Part shown: positions 38,361 through 48,280 of the stretch, in pieces | How positions within the stretch are numbered: position 1 is the first letter of the stretch | Layout of the letters: every line of letters begins with the position of its first letter | Assembly: GCA_024742995.1 (NCBI GenBank) | Contig: JANSXK010000003.1 | Coordinates: forward strand, 124,001 to 188,000 | Direction: 5' to 3' | Origin: Gammaproteobacteria bacterium | GTDB taxonomy: Bacteria; Pseudomonadota; Gammaproteobacteria; Legionellales; Legionellaceae | DNA: 64,000 nucleotides | The notes under the pieces: model-generated | Told to the model about the DNA's origin: nothing | What the model saw: the letters and a program-made list of their open reading frames with translations, nothing else | The model's database searches: none | Position numbers and translations under genes: made by a program

Positions 38361-38371
38361 AGCGAGCTCAT

Positions 38372-39211
38372 ATGACCCAGATTGCAAGCCGTGCTATTTC
38401 TCTAGAACACATCCAATCTTTTTTTAAACCAAGGCCCATTGATGCGCACAAAGGCATGTTTGGGCGCATTTTAATTGTAGGCGGCGACATTGGTATGCCA
38501 GGGTCGGTACGTTTGGCTGGGGAAGGGGCACTTAGAGTGGGTGCGGGCTTGGTCACGGTCGTGACGCGTAAAGTCCATCTGTCTGCAGTGGTAAGTACCC
38601 GACCAGAATTGCTTTGTTATGGGATTGAGCATGAATTCAAACGCTTTAAACGTTTGTTGCAGCAAGCAACGATTGTAGTCTTAGGCCCTGGCTTGGGGCA
38701 AATTTTTTGGTCACAACGATTGTTTAAAACAGTATTGTCTGCCAATCTACCGATGGTGATTGATGCTGATGGACTTAATTTGTTGGCACGTATGTCTACG
38801 CTGCCCAAATCCAAACCCTGGATTTTGACGCCACATCCAGGAGAAGCGGCACGCCTCTTAGGAACCAGTACGGATATGATTCAAAACGATCGTCTCGCTG
38901 CGGTTTCCATGTTGCAGCAACGTTATGGCGGGGTGGTGGTACTCAAAGGGGCTGGTACTTTGATCAGCGCTGCTGATACTGATCCTGTGCATTGTCAGGC
39001 GGGTAATCCTGCCATGGCCAGCGCCGGCATGGGCGATGTGCTTTCTGGAATGATGGGTGGTTTATTAGGACAAGGTTTGTCACCTTGGGAAGCTGCGCAA
39101 GCAGGAGTGGTCTTGCACGCGGTAGCGGGTGATCAGGTCGCTAGCAAACGAGGTTGCCGAGGAATCGTCGCATCAGACATCCTCGGCGCTTTGGCAACTG
39201 TGGTGTTTTAG
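38372..39211 (+). CDS. nnrD: ADP-dependent NAD(P)H-hydrate dehydratase
   Basis: Repairs hydrated NAD(P)H in the cytosol. The 279-residue protein corresponds to the C-terminal domain of E. coli YjeF/Nnr: HKGMFGRILIVGGDIGMPGS, LTPHPGEAARLL and the nucleotide-binding GNPAMASAGMGDVLSG are diagnostic. The epimerase domain (NnrE) normally fused at the N terminus is absent, so it must be encoded elsewhere if present. The 3' end overlaps the convergent membrane protein gene by 4 bases. Confidence 0.92.
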   Translation: MTQIASRAISLEHIQSFFKPRPIDAHKGMFGRILIVGGDIGMPGSVRLAGEGALRVGAGLVTVVTRKVHLSAVVSTRPELLCYGIEHEFKRFKRLLQQATIVVLGPGLGQIFWSQRLFKTVLSANLPMVIDADGLNLLARMSTLPKSKPWILTPHPGEAARLLGTSTDMIQNDRLAAVSMLQQRYGGVVVLKGAGTLISAADTDPVHCQAGNPAMASAGMGDVLSGMMGGLLGQGLSPWEAAQAGVVLHAVAGDQVASKRGCRGIVASDILGALATVVF

Positions 39212-39927
39212 AGACGCAATTTATTTTCGTCATCACTATCACTGTTGTCGTTATTATGCAGCCAGACTGGTTTGGCACTGGCACTGGCGGCCCTGGTTCC
39301 TGATTTATATCTGCTCGATTGTGCAAGACTACTTAGATGGGAGATTTGAACACCATTGTCATAATTATCAGCGGTGTTGCCGGCTTTCGCATCCCGTGCC
39401 CATGCAAGGCGTACTATTCCTGCTGCGCTTGAATCTTGATCGTGAGTATGAGGTATTGGGTCTATCCTTTCATATCTGTGAGATTTTTTGGAGTTCGCGT
39501 ATAAATACAAGCCGAAAATAATACCAGCACAAACACCGCCAGTTATCAGAGCAGGCAACGTGAAAGGGTTGATGGTGAGTCCCACAACCATACTAGCAGT
39601 AGCAATACCGATAAGCATCCCCAAAGCTGTGGTGGTTGCTCGGATAGTGAACTGGCAAAAGGCATTGAGATTGGGTGATTGTCTAAGGATACGGTCATAC
39701 TTTGCAGATAAATGAGCACTTGCTATTTGCGCTGGTAATAGGCCTAATATAGCCCCGATCCAAAGGGGTGCACTTAAAACCGCTGTTCCTGCTGTGGTCA
39801 TTGCTCCTGTTGTAAAGCTTGCAGTTACTAGGCCGGCTGAGAAACCAGCAGATTTTGCGAATTCTTTTTTAGTGAAAAAGGAAGTAGATTGTCTTGGCAT
39901 GATTTGGTTCCTAAATTGTCTTGGCAT
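39208..39927 (-). CDS. Hypothetical membrane protein with duplicated start region
   Basis: A 239-residue protein with about four hydrophobic helices in the first 145 residues (around 27-45, 50-66, 90-115, 122-142), followed by a hydrophilic Ser/Asn/Asp-rich tail of about 95 residues ending DNSDSDDENKLRL. No family recognised. Two start sites exist: a 27-bp direct duplication gives two ATG codons (39925-39927 and 39898-39900), each 8 bases after an identical AGGA site, so proteins of 239 and 230 residues are possible. The acidic tail and orphan status would fit a secreted or host-directed membrane protein, but this is speculation. Confidence 0.62.
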   Translation of the reverse strand: MPRQFRNQIMPRQSTSFFTKKEFAKSAGFSAGLVTASFTTGAMTTAGTAVLSAPLWIGAILGLLPAQIASAHLSAKYDRILRQSPNLNAFCQFTIRATTTALGMLIGIATASMVVGLTINPFTLPALITGGVCAGIIFGLYLYANSKKSHRYERIDPIPHTHDQDSSAAGIVRLAWARDAKAGNTADNYDNGVQISHLSSLAQSSRYKSGTRAASASAKPVWLHNNDNSDSDDENKLRL

Positions 39928-39941
39928 GATTTGGTTCCTAA
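39888..39941. repeat. Exact 27-bp tandem duplication over a start codon
   Basis: Positions 39888-39914 and 39915-39941 are identical. Each unit contains, on the minus strand, AGGA, an 8-base spacer and ATG plus three more codons (MPRQ). Because 27 is divisible by 3 the copy stays in frame, producing MPRQFRNQIMPRQ at the N terminus. Confidence 0.92.
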
Positions 39942-40018
39942 TGTTATCTGGTTACAAGAGACCAAAAAATATACATTATTTATAATTGTTTGTCAACAAT
40001 GAGCTTGAAATTATTGTT

Positions 40019-40753
40019 TCAGCCTCCTGCGCATCGCGGCTTGTCCGCGGGACGTAGGGGGTTACTCAGGCTGTGAGGCGTAGTAAGATTTTTTATAAAA
40101 GTATCTTCAGGATCAATCTCCAATCGATCAAAATCGTAAAAATTTCTGGAATACAAAGCAATAACCGCAGCAAATACATTCGGATCGATGCTTGCTAAGA
40201 GTGTCGATTTATCAAGAACTTTTATTTTGGAATTACGCTTGGTCGTAAAATACGAGCGTGAGAGTTCCGCTAGCACATAATCGGTATTTTTTTCATAAAT
40301 GAGATGTTGTGTTCCTGATACGCCTATTTGTTGTCCTGATGCCAAAATTGTTTGGCCATCTTTTGCAAAAATGTGAAAGGCGATCCATTGATTTCTGACA
40401 TTAGATAGCAGGTTAAACGTTGCAAGTAGCTGTTGATTATTATCAACAATGACAAACTCTTCCAGTTGATACCCATTTTCCCATAGATGCTTTTGGGTGA
40501 TTTTTTTCAGTGTCACGGTCATAATGGGTTTATTTTGTTCATTAAGAAAATGAAAGGTTCCTTTGTGATAGGGTATGAGTATTAATTTTCCAACGATCTG
40601 CTTATTGGCTTTTACTTTGACGCAGCTTGTGGATACTCGACAGTGTTTTTTATTTTTAATTTCAAACATATCTGGAAAATCATCGACAGACAGTGCAAAT
40701 CCTGAGACTGCAAATAAAAACAATAAACTAATGCTGAGTACTATTTTTTTCAT
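40019..40753 (-). CDS. Hypothetical secreted protein, possibly tubby/LURP-one-like
   Basis: A 244-residue protein with a signal peptide (residues 1-20, ...VSGFALS). The mature part alternates beta-strand-like segments and includes NTDYVLAELSRSYFTTKRNSKIKVLDKSTLLASIDPNVFAAVIALYSRNFYDF, whose order (lysine/aromatic strand, then a hydrophobic helix) resembles LURP-one-related/tubby-C-like domains. The likeness is by eye only. Its last 14 residues (NPLRPADKPRCAGG) are encoded by the dispersed palindromic repeat at 40030-40060, so the natural C terminus was probably elsewhere. Stands alone, 190 bases from the DegP-like gene. Confidence 0.6.
   Translation of the reverse strand: MKKIVLSISLLFLFAVSGFALSVDDFPDMFEIKNKKHCRVSTSCVKVKANKQIVGKLILIPYHKGTFHFLNEQNKPIMTVTLKKITQKHLWENGYQLEEFVIVDNNQQLLATFNLLSNVRNQWIAFHIFAKDGQTILASGQQIGVSGTQHLIYEKNTDYVLAELSRSYFTTKRNSKIKVLDKSTLLASIDPNVFAAVIALYSRNFYDFDRLEIDPEDTFIKNLTTPHSLSNPLRPADKPRCAGG
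40030..40060. repeat. Dispersed GC-rich palindromic repeat, copy at gene end
   Basis: CGCGG-CTTGT-CCGCG (40035-40049) followed by GGACGTAGGGG. It lies inside the last codons of the gene ending at 40019 and is the clearest copy of the family. Confidence 0.62.
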
Positions 40754-40884
40754 GGTGTTGTCCCGAAAGTAATTTGCTCTACGTTCGGCAGTTTGTTTAA
40801 GTCTCTACACGGCCTAATTGCTTAAGTCCCGCGCCCCTCACAATGCCTGTGTTCCGCGCTATATGCATTTAGCCAGTTCTTTCT

Positions 40885-40913
40885 ATCCCGCAGACAAGCC
40901 GCTGGACGTAGGC
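40885..40913. repeat. Dispersed GC-rich palindromic repeat
   Basis: ATCCCGCAGACAAGCCGC followed by TGGACGTAGGC, matching the reverse complement of the copy at 40030 in its first half and its direct sequence in its second. It lies between the secreted orphan and the DegP-like gene, in a 190-base gap that otherwise shows only further degenerate repeat fragments near 40828 (GTCCCGCGCCCC). Confidence 0.55.
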
Positions 40914-40943
40914 AAGATACGTTATGCCGTATGTCTGCCGCCG

Positions 40944-42332
40944 TTAAATAATCAAAATATACAAAGCCCCAGGACCCCGTAACACTTGCACCAACAGCTG
41001 CGATTGTTTTTGTTTCGCAATGCTTTGTAACGTTGTGGTGTCGGGGGTGAGTTGTTGGTTGGTGGTAATGATCACATCACCTGGGCGCAAGCCCGCCCGC
41101 CAGCCGGCAGAGGTTTCTGATGCGCCAACGATTTGTACGCCTTTGACACGACCATGTGGGGGATAATCTTGCTCAAAATCTTTTAATGCTAGGCCGTATA
41201 AAAATGGATTGTCGTTTTGTAATTTTTGCTCGTTTTCTTTGATGTCAGTGACAACAGCACGTAATTTGAGGTCTTTCTTATCGCGCTTGATCATCAATGT
41301 GACATCGCTGCCGACACGTAATAAACTCACGACGGTTTTGACTTGAGAGGCTTGGGCGATTTTGGTGCCATTGATCTCAGTGATGATGTCACCTGCTTTA
41401 AGGCCAGCTAATTCTGCAGGTGATCCTTGATTGACCTGGGCAACCAACGCACCTTGGATATGGTCTTCATATCCCATGGCTTGCGCCAATTCAGGGGTGA
41501 GATGTTGGACAAAAATACCCATCAAACCACGATGCACTGAGCCGTATTTGATGATTTGTTGGGCCACATCTTTGGCCATATTGATGGGAATGGCGAAGCC
41601 AATGCCCACATTGCCACCATACATGGAAATGATGGCGGTATTGATCCCAATCAGTTCACCTTTGGCATTCACCAACGCACCACCCGAATTGCCTGGGTTA
41701 ATGGCTGCATCGGTTTGAATGAAGTTTTCAACCCCTTCAATATTTAAATCCGAGCGTTTCATAGCAGAGACAATGCCAAAAGTGGCGGATTGGCTGTTGC
41801 CAAAACTATTCAATCCAAACGGGTTACCAATGGCAACAACAAAATCTCCGACTTCAAGCTTGTCCGAATCACCTAAGGGCAAAGATTTTAAATTTTTAGC
41901 GTCTATTTTTAATACGGCAACATCGGTTTCACTATCACCACCAATTAATTTGGCTTTGAGACGGCGGCCGTCGTTCAGGGTGACTGTGATGATTTGTGCA
42001 TTGCGAATCACGTGATCGTTGGTGATGACGATCCCTTGTTTCGGATCGACGATGACGCCAGACCCAATGCTTTGAAATTTTCGAGGGGGCTCAGGCATCA
42101 TTGGTGATGAGGGGGCTGGGGCCATAGGTTTTTCTTGATCTTTATCATTTTCAGCGGCCGCAGGAGGCAAACTTGGGATGACACCTTGGACAGCAACATT
42201 CACAATCGCCGGCATGGCTTGTTTGAGGACTGGCGCTAATGTAGGAAGTGCGGGCACAGTATCATTTTGAGCATGTGCGAGGCTCAACCAGCATAGGGTA
42301 CTTATTATCATACAAACTATTTTTTTGATCAT
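40944..42332 (-). CDS. degQ: DegP/DegQ-type periplasmic serine protease
   Basis: HtrA-family protease and chaperone of the periplasm. The 462-residue protein has a signal peptide (1-21, ...LAHA), a catalytic triad His107 (TNDHVI), Asp137 (ETDVAVLKI) and Ser216 (GNSGGAL), and two PDZ domains (from about 265 and about 375). The LA loop contains a Pro/Met-rich stretch (about 52-84). Start chosen at ATG 42332 with TAGGA 8 bases upstream. Whether it acts as DegP or DegQ cannot be settled from sequence. It lies 9 bases after pgeF in the same direction. Confidence 0.93.
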   Translation of the reverse strand: MIKKIVCMIISTLCWLSLAHAQNDTVPALPTLAPVLKQAMPAIVNVAVQGVIPSLPPAAAENDKDQEKPMAPAPSSPMMPEPPRKFQSIGSGVIVDPKQGIVITNDHVIRNAQIITVTLNDGRRLKAKLIGGDSETDVAVLKIDAKNLKSLPLGDSDKLEVGDFVVAIGNPFGLNSFGNSQSATFGIVSAMKRSDLNIEGVENFIQTDAAINPGNSGGALVNAKGELIGINTAIISMYGGNVGIGFAIPINMAKDVAQQIIKYGSVHRGLMGIFVQHLTPELAQAMGYEDHIQGALVAQVNQGSPAELAGLKAGDIITEINGTKIAQASQVKTVVSLLRVGSDVTLMIKRDKKDLKLRAVVTDIKENEQKLQNDNPFLYGLALKDFEQDYPPHGRVKGVQIVGASETSAGWRAGLRPGDVIITTNQQLTPDTTTLQSIAKQKQSQLLVQVLRGPGALYILII

Positions 42333-42341
42333 CGTCAATTC

Positions 42342-43073
42342 CTAGGTGTTTTGAAACCAAATTAGTGTTGCTATTCTACCTGTTTGTGCCGCGCGGCGAT
42401 AGGAGTATAAATGGGTATTTTCCAAAGTGCAGACGTTGGATGAGTAAACGGCAGTGATCCCTGATGTTGTCAATATTAAATCCGCTAATTTAGGTAAATC
42501 GGCATACCATTGTTGTTCGATACATTGAAATGCTTGGATTGCAAAGGAATACTGCGCAGTAAATTGGTCTAAAACTTCAGCGCCAGTGGCATAGCATGGC
42601 CCACAAATAGCAGGGCCGATCCACGCCAAACAGTCTTTGGGCGCAGACTGCATGTCTTCTAACGTTGCTTCAATGATGCCATTTGCCAAGCCTCGCCATC
42701 CTGCATGAATGGCTGCAATCTCAGTGCCTTGGCGATTACATAACACGATGGGCAAACAGTCTGCGGTTAAAATTGCTAATACTTGTTGCGGGTCGTGGGT
42801 AATGGCTGCATCTGCATCACGGCTGGCATTAGGGTGATCTAAGATCACGCAGTTTGTGCTGTGGGTTTGATTGAGCCATGACGGGTCATTGGGTAGCGTG
42901 AGTTCTTGTCGCAACATTTGACGATTGGTTATCACCGCATCCGAATCATCGTTGACATGATCGCCCAAATTTAAACCTGCGTAATGACCTTGACTGACAC
43001 CGCCGTCTCGTGTGGTACTCAAAGCTCGAATATTTTTAGGTGCGGACCAATTCGCGGCAATCGTTTGGATCAT
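42342..43073 (-). CDS. pgeF: Peptidoglycan editing factor PgeF (YfiH)
   Basis: Laccase-domain protein; E. coli YfiH acts on mis-incorporated serine in cell-wall precursors and homologs show purine nucleoside phosphorylase activity. The 243-residue protein has the signature motifs STTRDGGVSQGHYAGLNLGDHV, QTHST, DADAAITHDP, LTADCLPIVLCN and AAIHAGWRGLANGI, containing the metal-binding His and Cys, plus SYRRAAQTGRIATLIW. It overlaps the rluD stop by 4 bases, and rluD-pgeF is a classic gene pair. Confidence 0.94.
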   Translation of the reverse strand: MIQTIAANWSAPKNIRALSTTRDGGVSQGHYAGLNLGDHVNDDSDAVITNRQMLRQELTLPNDPSWLNQTHSTNCVILDHPNASRDADAAITHDPQQVLAILTADCLPIVLCNRQGTEIAAIHAGWRGLANGIIEATLEDMQSAPKDCLAWIGPAICGPCYATGAEVLDQFTAQYSFAIQAFQCIEQQWYADLPKLADLILTTSGITAVYSSNVCTLENTHLYSYRRAAQTGRIATLIWFQNT

Positions 43074-44014
43074 AGTTCCTCATCGAGAAAGCTTAATAAA
43101 GATTCAAAATCATAAGGGATGGGGGCGGTAAAGGTCAATGCATTGCCGTGGATAGGATGATCGAATGCTAAGGTTTGCGCGTGCAGTGCTTGACGCGGAA
43201 ACTGCGTGAGGGTTTGGCGTAAGTCGACACTCATCCCTGCGCGCAAACTGTTGCGGGTATGATAGAGTGGATCTCCAACCACCGGATGTTTGATATGGGC
43301 CATATGTACGCGAATTTGATGAGTACGTCCGGTTTCTAAAGTAACCGTTAATAAGCTGACATATTGATATTGCTTGTGCACAGTGAAATGAGTGATCGCG
43401 TGTTTGCCTTGAGGGGTGACCGCCATTTTTAAACGATTGCGTGGGTCACGGCCGAAGCCTGTGCTGATTGTTTTGCCTGCAATAAGATGGCCATAGACCA
43501 AGGTCAAATACTGACGGTGAATCTCATGCGCTTGCATTTGGCGAATCAAATGCGTATGTGCCGCTAATGTTTTTGCAACCACCAAGAGGCCCGAGGTATC
43601 TTTATCCAAACGATGCACAATGCCTGCGCGCGGGAGATCGTGCATGCATTTGTCATGATGCAATAATGCATTCAATAAGGTGCCATTAGGATTGCCAGTA
43701 CCTGGGTGCACAATCAATCCGGGAGGTTTGTTGATGATAAGGATATGCTCATCCTCAAACACAATGTCCAAGGGCAAAGCTTCGGCTTGGTGATATGACG
43801 GGGCGGGTTCTTTTTGGATATTACAGCTGATTTCTTCACCGCCCCAAACTTTATCATTCGGCTGATACTGTTTTTGGTTGACGGTGATGTGGCCAGCTTT
43901 GAGCCAAGCGCTGAGTTTTGAGCGTGATAAATCTGGAATCAATTGCGCTAAAACACGGTCGATGCGTTGGCCGGATAATTCGTCGGGAACGATGAGTTGT
44001 TTAGGCGCAGACAT
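43070..44014 (-). CDS. rluD: 23S rRNA pseudouridine(1911/1915/1917) synthase RluD
   Basis: Modifies helix 69 of 23S rRNA. The 314-residue protein has an S4 domain (about 12-60) and the RluA-type catalytic domain with [13 protein letters not shown], catalytic Asp137. [25 protein letters not shown] is the conserved C-terminal motif. Identity as RluD rather than RluC rests on the neighbouring pgeF; a second RluA-type gene at 54718 is assigned rluC. Overlaps miaB by 14 bases. Confidence 0.92.
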   Translation of the reverse strand: MSAPKQLIVPDELSGQRIDRVLAQLIPDLSRSKLSAWLKAGHITVNQKQYQPNDKVWGGEEISCNIQKEPAPSYHQAEALPLDIVFEDEHILIINKPPGLIVHPGTGNPNGTLLNALLHHDKCMHDLPRAGIVHRLDKDTSGLLVVAKTLAAHTHLIRQMQAHEIHRQYLTLVYGHLIAGKTISTGFGRDPRNRLKMAVTPQGKHAITHFTVHKQYQYVSLLTVTLETGRTHQIRVHMAHIKHPVVGDPLYHTRNSLRAGMSVDLRQTLTQFPRQALHAQTLAFDHPIHGNALTFTAPIPYDFESLLSFLDEEL

Positions 44015-45344
44015 TTGAATCTGAGGTTAGAAGGTGGCCACGCAGAGAATTGGGTTGGGCATCTGTGATGACGATATCGACAAATTGGCCAATCAAATCT
44101 TGCGGACCATCAAAATTAACCACGCGGTTACATTCGGTTCTTCCTGCAATTTGGGTGGCAGATTTTTTCGATGTGCCGGTTACCAAAACACGTTGGGTGG
44201 TGTCTATCAATGCACGACTATAACGAGCGGCTTGAATACCCAAACGTTCTTGTAAAATGCTCAAACGTTTCTTTTTGGTATCCATCGAGGTGGGATCGGG
44301 CAAATTAGCTGCCGGTGTGCCGGGACGAGGACTATAAATAAAGCTGAATGAGACGTCAAAACCAATCTCATGTACCAAATCCATTGTCGCTTGAAAATCT
44401 TGATCTGTTTCACCAGGAAAGCCGACAATGATGTCTGTAGAAAGACGGATATCAGGGCGTACCTTACGCAATTTGCGAATTTTAGATTTGAATTCCAGCG
44501 CCGTATAACCGCGTTTCATCAAGGCCAAAATACGATCCGATCCAGATTGTACAGGTAGATGAAGATGATTGGCTAATTCAGGGACTTCAGCGTAGGCTGA
44601 TATCAAATTATCAGAAAATGCCAAAGGATGCGAGGTGGTGAAACGGATTCGGCCTAAACCATCGATAGCCGATAAATATTGAATCAAGAGTGCCAAATCT
44701 GCGGTGTCACCTGATTCCATCTGACCACGATAATCATTAACATTTTGGCCTAGCAAATTAATTTCACGTACCCCTTGTTGGGCCAGAAGATAGCATTCGG
44801 CTAAGACATCATCAAAGGGGCGAGAAATTTCTTCGCCACGTGTGTAAGGCACGACACAAAAACTGCAATACTTGCTGCAACCTTCCATGATGGATACAAA
44901 GGCAATTGGGCCTTCGGCTTTGGGTGCAGGTAGGTGATCAAATTTTTCAATTTCGGGAAAACTGATATCGACTACAGGTTTACGTTTTTCTATGCGCTCA
45001 CTCAACAGGGCGGGCAATCGATGCAAGGTTTGTGGTCCGAAGATCAAATCAACATAAGGCGCGCGCTTGAGGATGTCTGCCCCTTCTTGACTAGCAACAC
45101 AGCCGCCTACACCGATGATGACGTGGGGGTTGGCTTTTTTATGTTCTCGCCATTGGCCCAATTTTGAAAATACTTTTTCCTGTGCTTTGTCACGGATGGA
45201 ACACGTATTCAGTAAAATCACATCAGCATCATCGACGGACTCCGTGGTTTCTAGCCCATGTGATTTTGATAAAACATCTGCCATCTTGGAAGAATCATAC
45301 ACATTCATCTGACAGCCGTTGGTTTTGATAAATAATTTTTTCAT
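44001..45344 (-). CDS. miaB: tRNA-2-methylthio-N6-dimethylallyladenosine synthase MiaB
   Basis: Radical-SAM methylthiotransferase that adds the ms2 group to i6A37 of tRNA. The 447-residue protein has the auxiliary cluster cysteines Cys11, Cys48 and Cys82 in the UPF0004 domain, the radical-SAM cluster CSKYCSFC (156-163), and a C-terminal TRAM domain (from about 380). The start [14 protein letters not shown] fits homologs; the open frame extends further upstream without homology. Its ATG overlaps the stop of the transporter gene upstream by 4 bases. The usual partner phoH/ybeZ does not follow; rluD does. Confidence 0.95.
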   Translation of the reverse strand: MKKLFIKTNGCQMNVYDSSKMADVLSKSHGLETTESVDDADVILLNTCSIRDKAQEKVFSKLGQWREHKKANPHVIIGVGGCVASQEGADILKRAPYVDLIFGPQTLHRLPALLSERIEKRKPVVDISFPEIEKFDHLPAPKAEGPIAFVSIMEGCSKYCSFCVVPYTRGEEISRPFDDVLAECYLLAQQGVREINLLGQNVNDYRGQMESGDTADLALLIQYLSAIDGLGRIRFTTSHPLAFSDNLISAYAEVPELANHLHLPVQSGSDRILALMKRGYTALEFKSKIRKLRKVRPDIRLSTDIIVGFPGETDQDFQATMDLVHEIGFDVSFSFIYSPRPGTPAANLPDPTSMDTKKKRLSILQERLGIQAARYSRALIDTTQRVLVTGTSKKSATQIAGRTECNRVVNFDGPQDLIGQFVDIVITDAQPNSLRGHLLTSDSNVCA

Positions 45345-46597
45345 TTCGATCTCAGTTTTACAGTTTTGCAATGGGTTTCCGGTATCCATGGCAAAATAAT
45401 CAATGCAATTAATATACCGATAGGCAAAATAACCAAAGCGGTATGATAATTAGCAACCGTGTAGATACGCACTTGATTTTCAATTTCCCCTGTCCACAGC
45501 TTATCCAAAATAAAGCCGATGGCTGGTTGCGCAAGCGCGATACCCAACATATTCATCATATTCATGAAACTAATGGCGGTTGCGACATATTTTTGATCAC
45601 ATAATTCTTTGGCCAAAGCGAATGCGGGCAAAAATCCTGATGAAAAAACCCCAAAGAAAAACAACAAGAGTTGTATAAGAATTTTATTTTGAATAGGAGA
45701 CAGGAGAAGCAAGGCAAGCGTGATCAAAGCGCCAGTGCTGCCGATAAAGAGAGGCGGTTTACGTCGTCCTATTTTATTAGAAATAATCCCCCAGATCGGG
45801 CCACTGACAGCCCATCCAATCAAAATCAAAGAGATATAATTCGCAGCAGTAGCTTTAGATAACCCCAGATTAAGCATCAAAAAGGGGACGCCCCATAGGC
45901 CACAGATCACAGGTGTGGCCGTGTACATCAGACCACCATAACAGGCAACCATCCATAATTTTTTGTTACGCAAGAGAATCATAAATCGTTGTAGAAGTGT
46001 GCCTTCTTCTTTGGTATCTTCTGTTTCACTATGTTCTGCATGATCTTTGGTAAAGGCAAAAATCAAAATCGCAACGACCATACCCAGGCAGCCCATGATC
46101 AACATGCTGTGGCGCCAGCCATAATGATCAACCAAGATCGCCAAGGGCGTTTCCCCAAAAATTGCGCCCAGCATGCCGATGGTAACCATCAATCCAGTTA
46201 AGAATGCAAAACGATGGGCAGGGAACCATGATGCGGCAAGTTTTAACGTACCAACGGCGGCGAATGACGATCCAAAGCCAATCATTAAGCGTGCCACACA
46301 CGCAGTGAAAAAATTGTTTGTTAAGCCGAAAGCAATCGTACTGAGTGCACAAATGGTTGTTGCAATGGTTAATAGGCGACGAGGACCAAAATAGTCGGTC
46401 ATGACACCACAGGGGAGTTGCATGGCAGCGTATGAATAAAAATAAACGCCAGATAGGATACCTAAGGTGTGACTGGTCACGGAAAAATCGCGCATCAACT
46501 CTGTGCTCATCACACTGGGAGAGACTTGCAGTAAGCATTCATAAAAATAAAAAAGACAAGCCAATCCCCAAATCAACCAAGGTTGGAATGCACTCAT
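45341..46597 (-). CDS. Major facilitator superfamily transporter
   Basis: A 418-residue inner-membrane transporter with about 12 helices. It has the MFS motif between helices 2 and 3 ([23 protein letters not shown]) and again after helix 8 ([11 protein letters not shown]). The N-terminal half resembles the sugar-phosphate/hexuronate permease group common in Legionella and Coxiella, but the substrate cannot be told. The start at 46597 is chosen because AAGGA lies 5 bases upstream; a longer reading adds 65 non-membrane residues. Translationally coupled to miaB by an ATGA overlap. Confidence 0.85.
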   Translation of the reverse strand: MSAFQPWLIWGLACLFYFYECLLQVSPSVMSTELMRDFSVTSHTLGILSGVYFYSYAAMQLPCGVMTDYFGPRRLLTIATTICALSTIAFGLTNNFFTACVARLMIGFGSSFAAVGTLKLAASWFPAHRFAFLTGLMVTIGMLGAIFGETPLAILVDHYGWRHSMLIMGCLGMVVAILIFAFTKDHAEHSETEDTKEEGTLLQRFMILLRNKKLWMVACYGGLMYTATPVICGLWGVPFLMLNLGLSKATAANYISLILIGWAVSGPIWGIISNKIGRRKPPLFIGSTGALITLALLLLSPIQNKILIQLLLFFFGVFSSGFLPAFALAKELCDQKYVATAISFMNMMNMLGIALAQPAIGFILDKLWTGEIENQVRIYTVANYHTALVILPIGILIALIILPWIPETHCKTVKLRSK

Positions 46598-46686
46598 CTT
46601 TTCCTTAGGATATCGAGATTTGACCATTTCCCTAAAGCTCCAACAACAAAAACGAGAAAAAAAGTAAAATCCTATCAGCTTGACTA

Positions 46687-47235
46687 CTATTTGTCTATTA
46701 TTTTCCGTAACAAAACATAGACAGCACCGGTGCCGCCATGCTTTGGCAAGGCACTTTGAAATGCGAGTATATCCGGGATTTGGCGCAACCATTGATTCAC
46801 TAGATTTTTTAAAACAGGTGTTTCTCCAAAGCGTCCGCCTTTGCCGTGAATGATCAGCACCCAGCGGTGGTTGTATTGGATTTGTGCTTGGATAAAATGA
46901 CTTAAGCGATGTTTGGCGTCTTCTGGTTTGAAGCCATGCAGATCTAATTTGGCTTCGTATCTTTGTTTTCCGGACGTAAATTTCTGAACTTGTCTGCTAC
47001 TGACGCCGTCACTACGATAGTTGAGCATGCTTTCTGCTTGTACTGGGTTAGCGTAGTAATCAGATAGATCATAGTTGTTGAGCAGAGGGGTAGGTTCTTT
47101 ATGTCGTCGTGTGGCAGGTGGCTTGTTTTTTTCAGGAGAAACCAGTGGTTTTTTGTGGCTCAAAGGGGTGACATCGCGTAACGTATCACGAAACAATGCG
47201 CTGTCTTCAGAAGAAATCGGTGGTTTGGGTGACAT
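46687..47235 (-). CDS. smrB: Smr-domain endonuclease SmrB
   Basis: Ribosome-rescue nuclease; E. coli SmrB cuts mRNA between collided ribosomes. The 182-residue protein has a charged, disordered N terminus with Lys/Pro (1-95) and the Smr domain with LDLHGFKPEDAKHRL, WVLIIHGKGG and LPKHGGTGAVYVLL, the three conserved motifs. Divergent from prmB, which is the E. coli arrangement as well. The start MSPKPPISSED at 47235 is the family start; a longer reading adds 19 residues. The transporter gene lies 89 bases downstream. Confidence 0.93.
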   Translation of the reverse strand: MSPKPPISSEDSALFRDTLRDVTPLSHKKPLVSPEKNKPPATRRHKEPTPLLNNYDLSDYYANPVQAESMLNYRSDGVSSRQVQKFTSGKQRYEAKLDLHGFKPEDAKHRLSHFIQAQIQYNHRWVLIIHGKGGRFGETPVLKNLVNQWLRQIPDILAFQSALPKHGGTGAVYVLLRKIIDK

Positions 47236-47307
47236 AGTGTATTCTAAATTGTGGCCACGGCAAGTATAGCATATAATTGCCTGTTTCAGCATTTAGGTAA
47301 CGTACTG

Positions 47308-47328
47308 GCATCTCGGCCTGTCCGGGGA
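47308..47328. repeat. Degenerate dispersed repeat between smrB and prmB
   Basis: GCATCTCGGCCTGTCCGGGGA aligns with the GCATCGCGGCTTGTCCGCGG copy at 40032, with a few substitutions and one base missing. It lies in the smrB-prmB divergent gap. Confidence 0.45.
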
Positions 47329-47370
47329 AGACAGATATTTTAGTATTTATGATAAGCAAAAGGTACCCAC

Positions 47371-48279
47371 ATGTCCTATAGTACAGAAGGCAAATCACTC
47401 ATGACGATCCTTGATATGATTCGTTTTGGCATTTCCCAGGCGCGTGCTACGGAACTATATTATGGGCACGGCACGGATAATGCTGTGGATGACATCTTTG
47501 CTTTGGTACTTGAAACCTTGCATTTGCCCTGGGACATTGATCGTGAATTGTTACAGGGTCGTTTGACAGATGAAGAAAAAACACGCTTGCTAAGTCGTCT
47601 GGAGCAACGGGTGATTCAACAGGTGCCTGTACCATATATCACTCAAACCGCCCATTTTTGCGGGATGCGTTTTTATGTGGATGAACGCGCATTGATCCCA
47701 CGTTCACCTATTGCCGAATTGATACAACAACAGTTTTCCCCTTGGGCTAATCCAGACAACGTGACGCGCATTCTTGATTTGTGTACCGGCAGTGGTTGTA
47801 TTGCGATTGCATGTTGCGCTGCATTTCCAGAAGCGATGGTGGATGCAGTTGATATCTCAGATGCGGCTTTGGAGGTTGCTGCCATTAATCGTGAGCGTCA
47901 TCATATGCAAGATCAATTACAATTGATTCAATCGGATGGTTTTACTCAAGTTCCTGAAGTTTTGTATGATATTATTGTAAGTAACCCCCCTTATGTGGCA
48001 CAGGAAGATATGCAGGTGTTGCCTGCAGAATACCGACATGAGCCAATATTGGCATTAGAAGCTGATGACAATGGATTAGCATTGGTGAAACAGATTCTGC
48101 AACAAGCAGGACAGTATTTACGTGAAACGGGCATTTTGGTGATTGAGGTAGGGTTGAGTGAAGATGCCTTGAGAAACCTGTATCCGGAGGTGCCTTTTGT
48201 GTGGCTTGAGTTTGAGCATGGTGGCGAAGGGATATTTTTATTAACAGCGCAAAGTTTGCGCGAACATTTTGGTGTATGA
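47371..48279 (+). CDS. prmB: 50S ribosomal protein L3 glutamine methyltransferase PrmB
   Basis: N5-glutamine methyltransferase acting on ribosomal protein L3. The 302-residue protein has the SAM motif ILDLCTGSGCIAIA (residues 132-145) and the catalytic NPPY in IIVSNPPYVAQEDM, typical of the HemK/PrmB/PrmC group. Assigned to PrmB rather than PrmC by length and by its place opposite smrB, as in E. coli, and by the LIPRSPIAELI motif (PrmB has PRSPIAEL, PrmC usually PRPDTE). Either ATG 47371 or a Met ten codons later could be the start. Confidence 0.9.
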   Translation: MSYSTEGKSLMTILDMIRFGISQARATELYYGHGTDNAVDDIFALVLETLHLPWDIDRELLQGRLTDEEKTRLLSRLEQRVIQQVPVPYITQTAHFCGMRFYVDERALIPRSPIAELIQQQFSPWANPDNVTRILDLCTGSGCIAIACCAAFPEAMVDAVDISDAALEVAAINRERHHMQDQLQLIQSDGFTQVPEVLYDIIVSNPPYVAQEDMQVLPAEYRHEPILALEADDNGLALVKQILQQAGQYLRETGILVIEVGLSEDALRNLYPEVPFVWLEFEHGGEGIFLLTAQSLREHFGV

Positions 48280-48280
48280 G

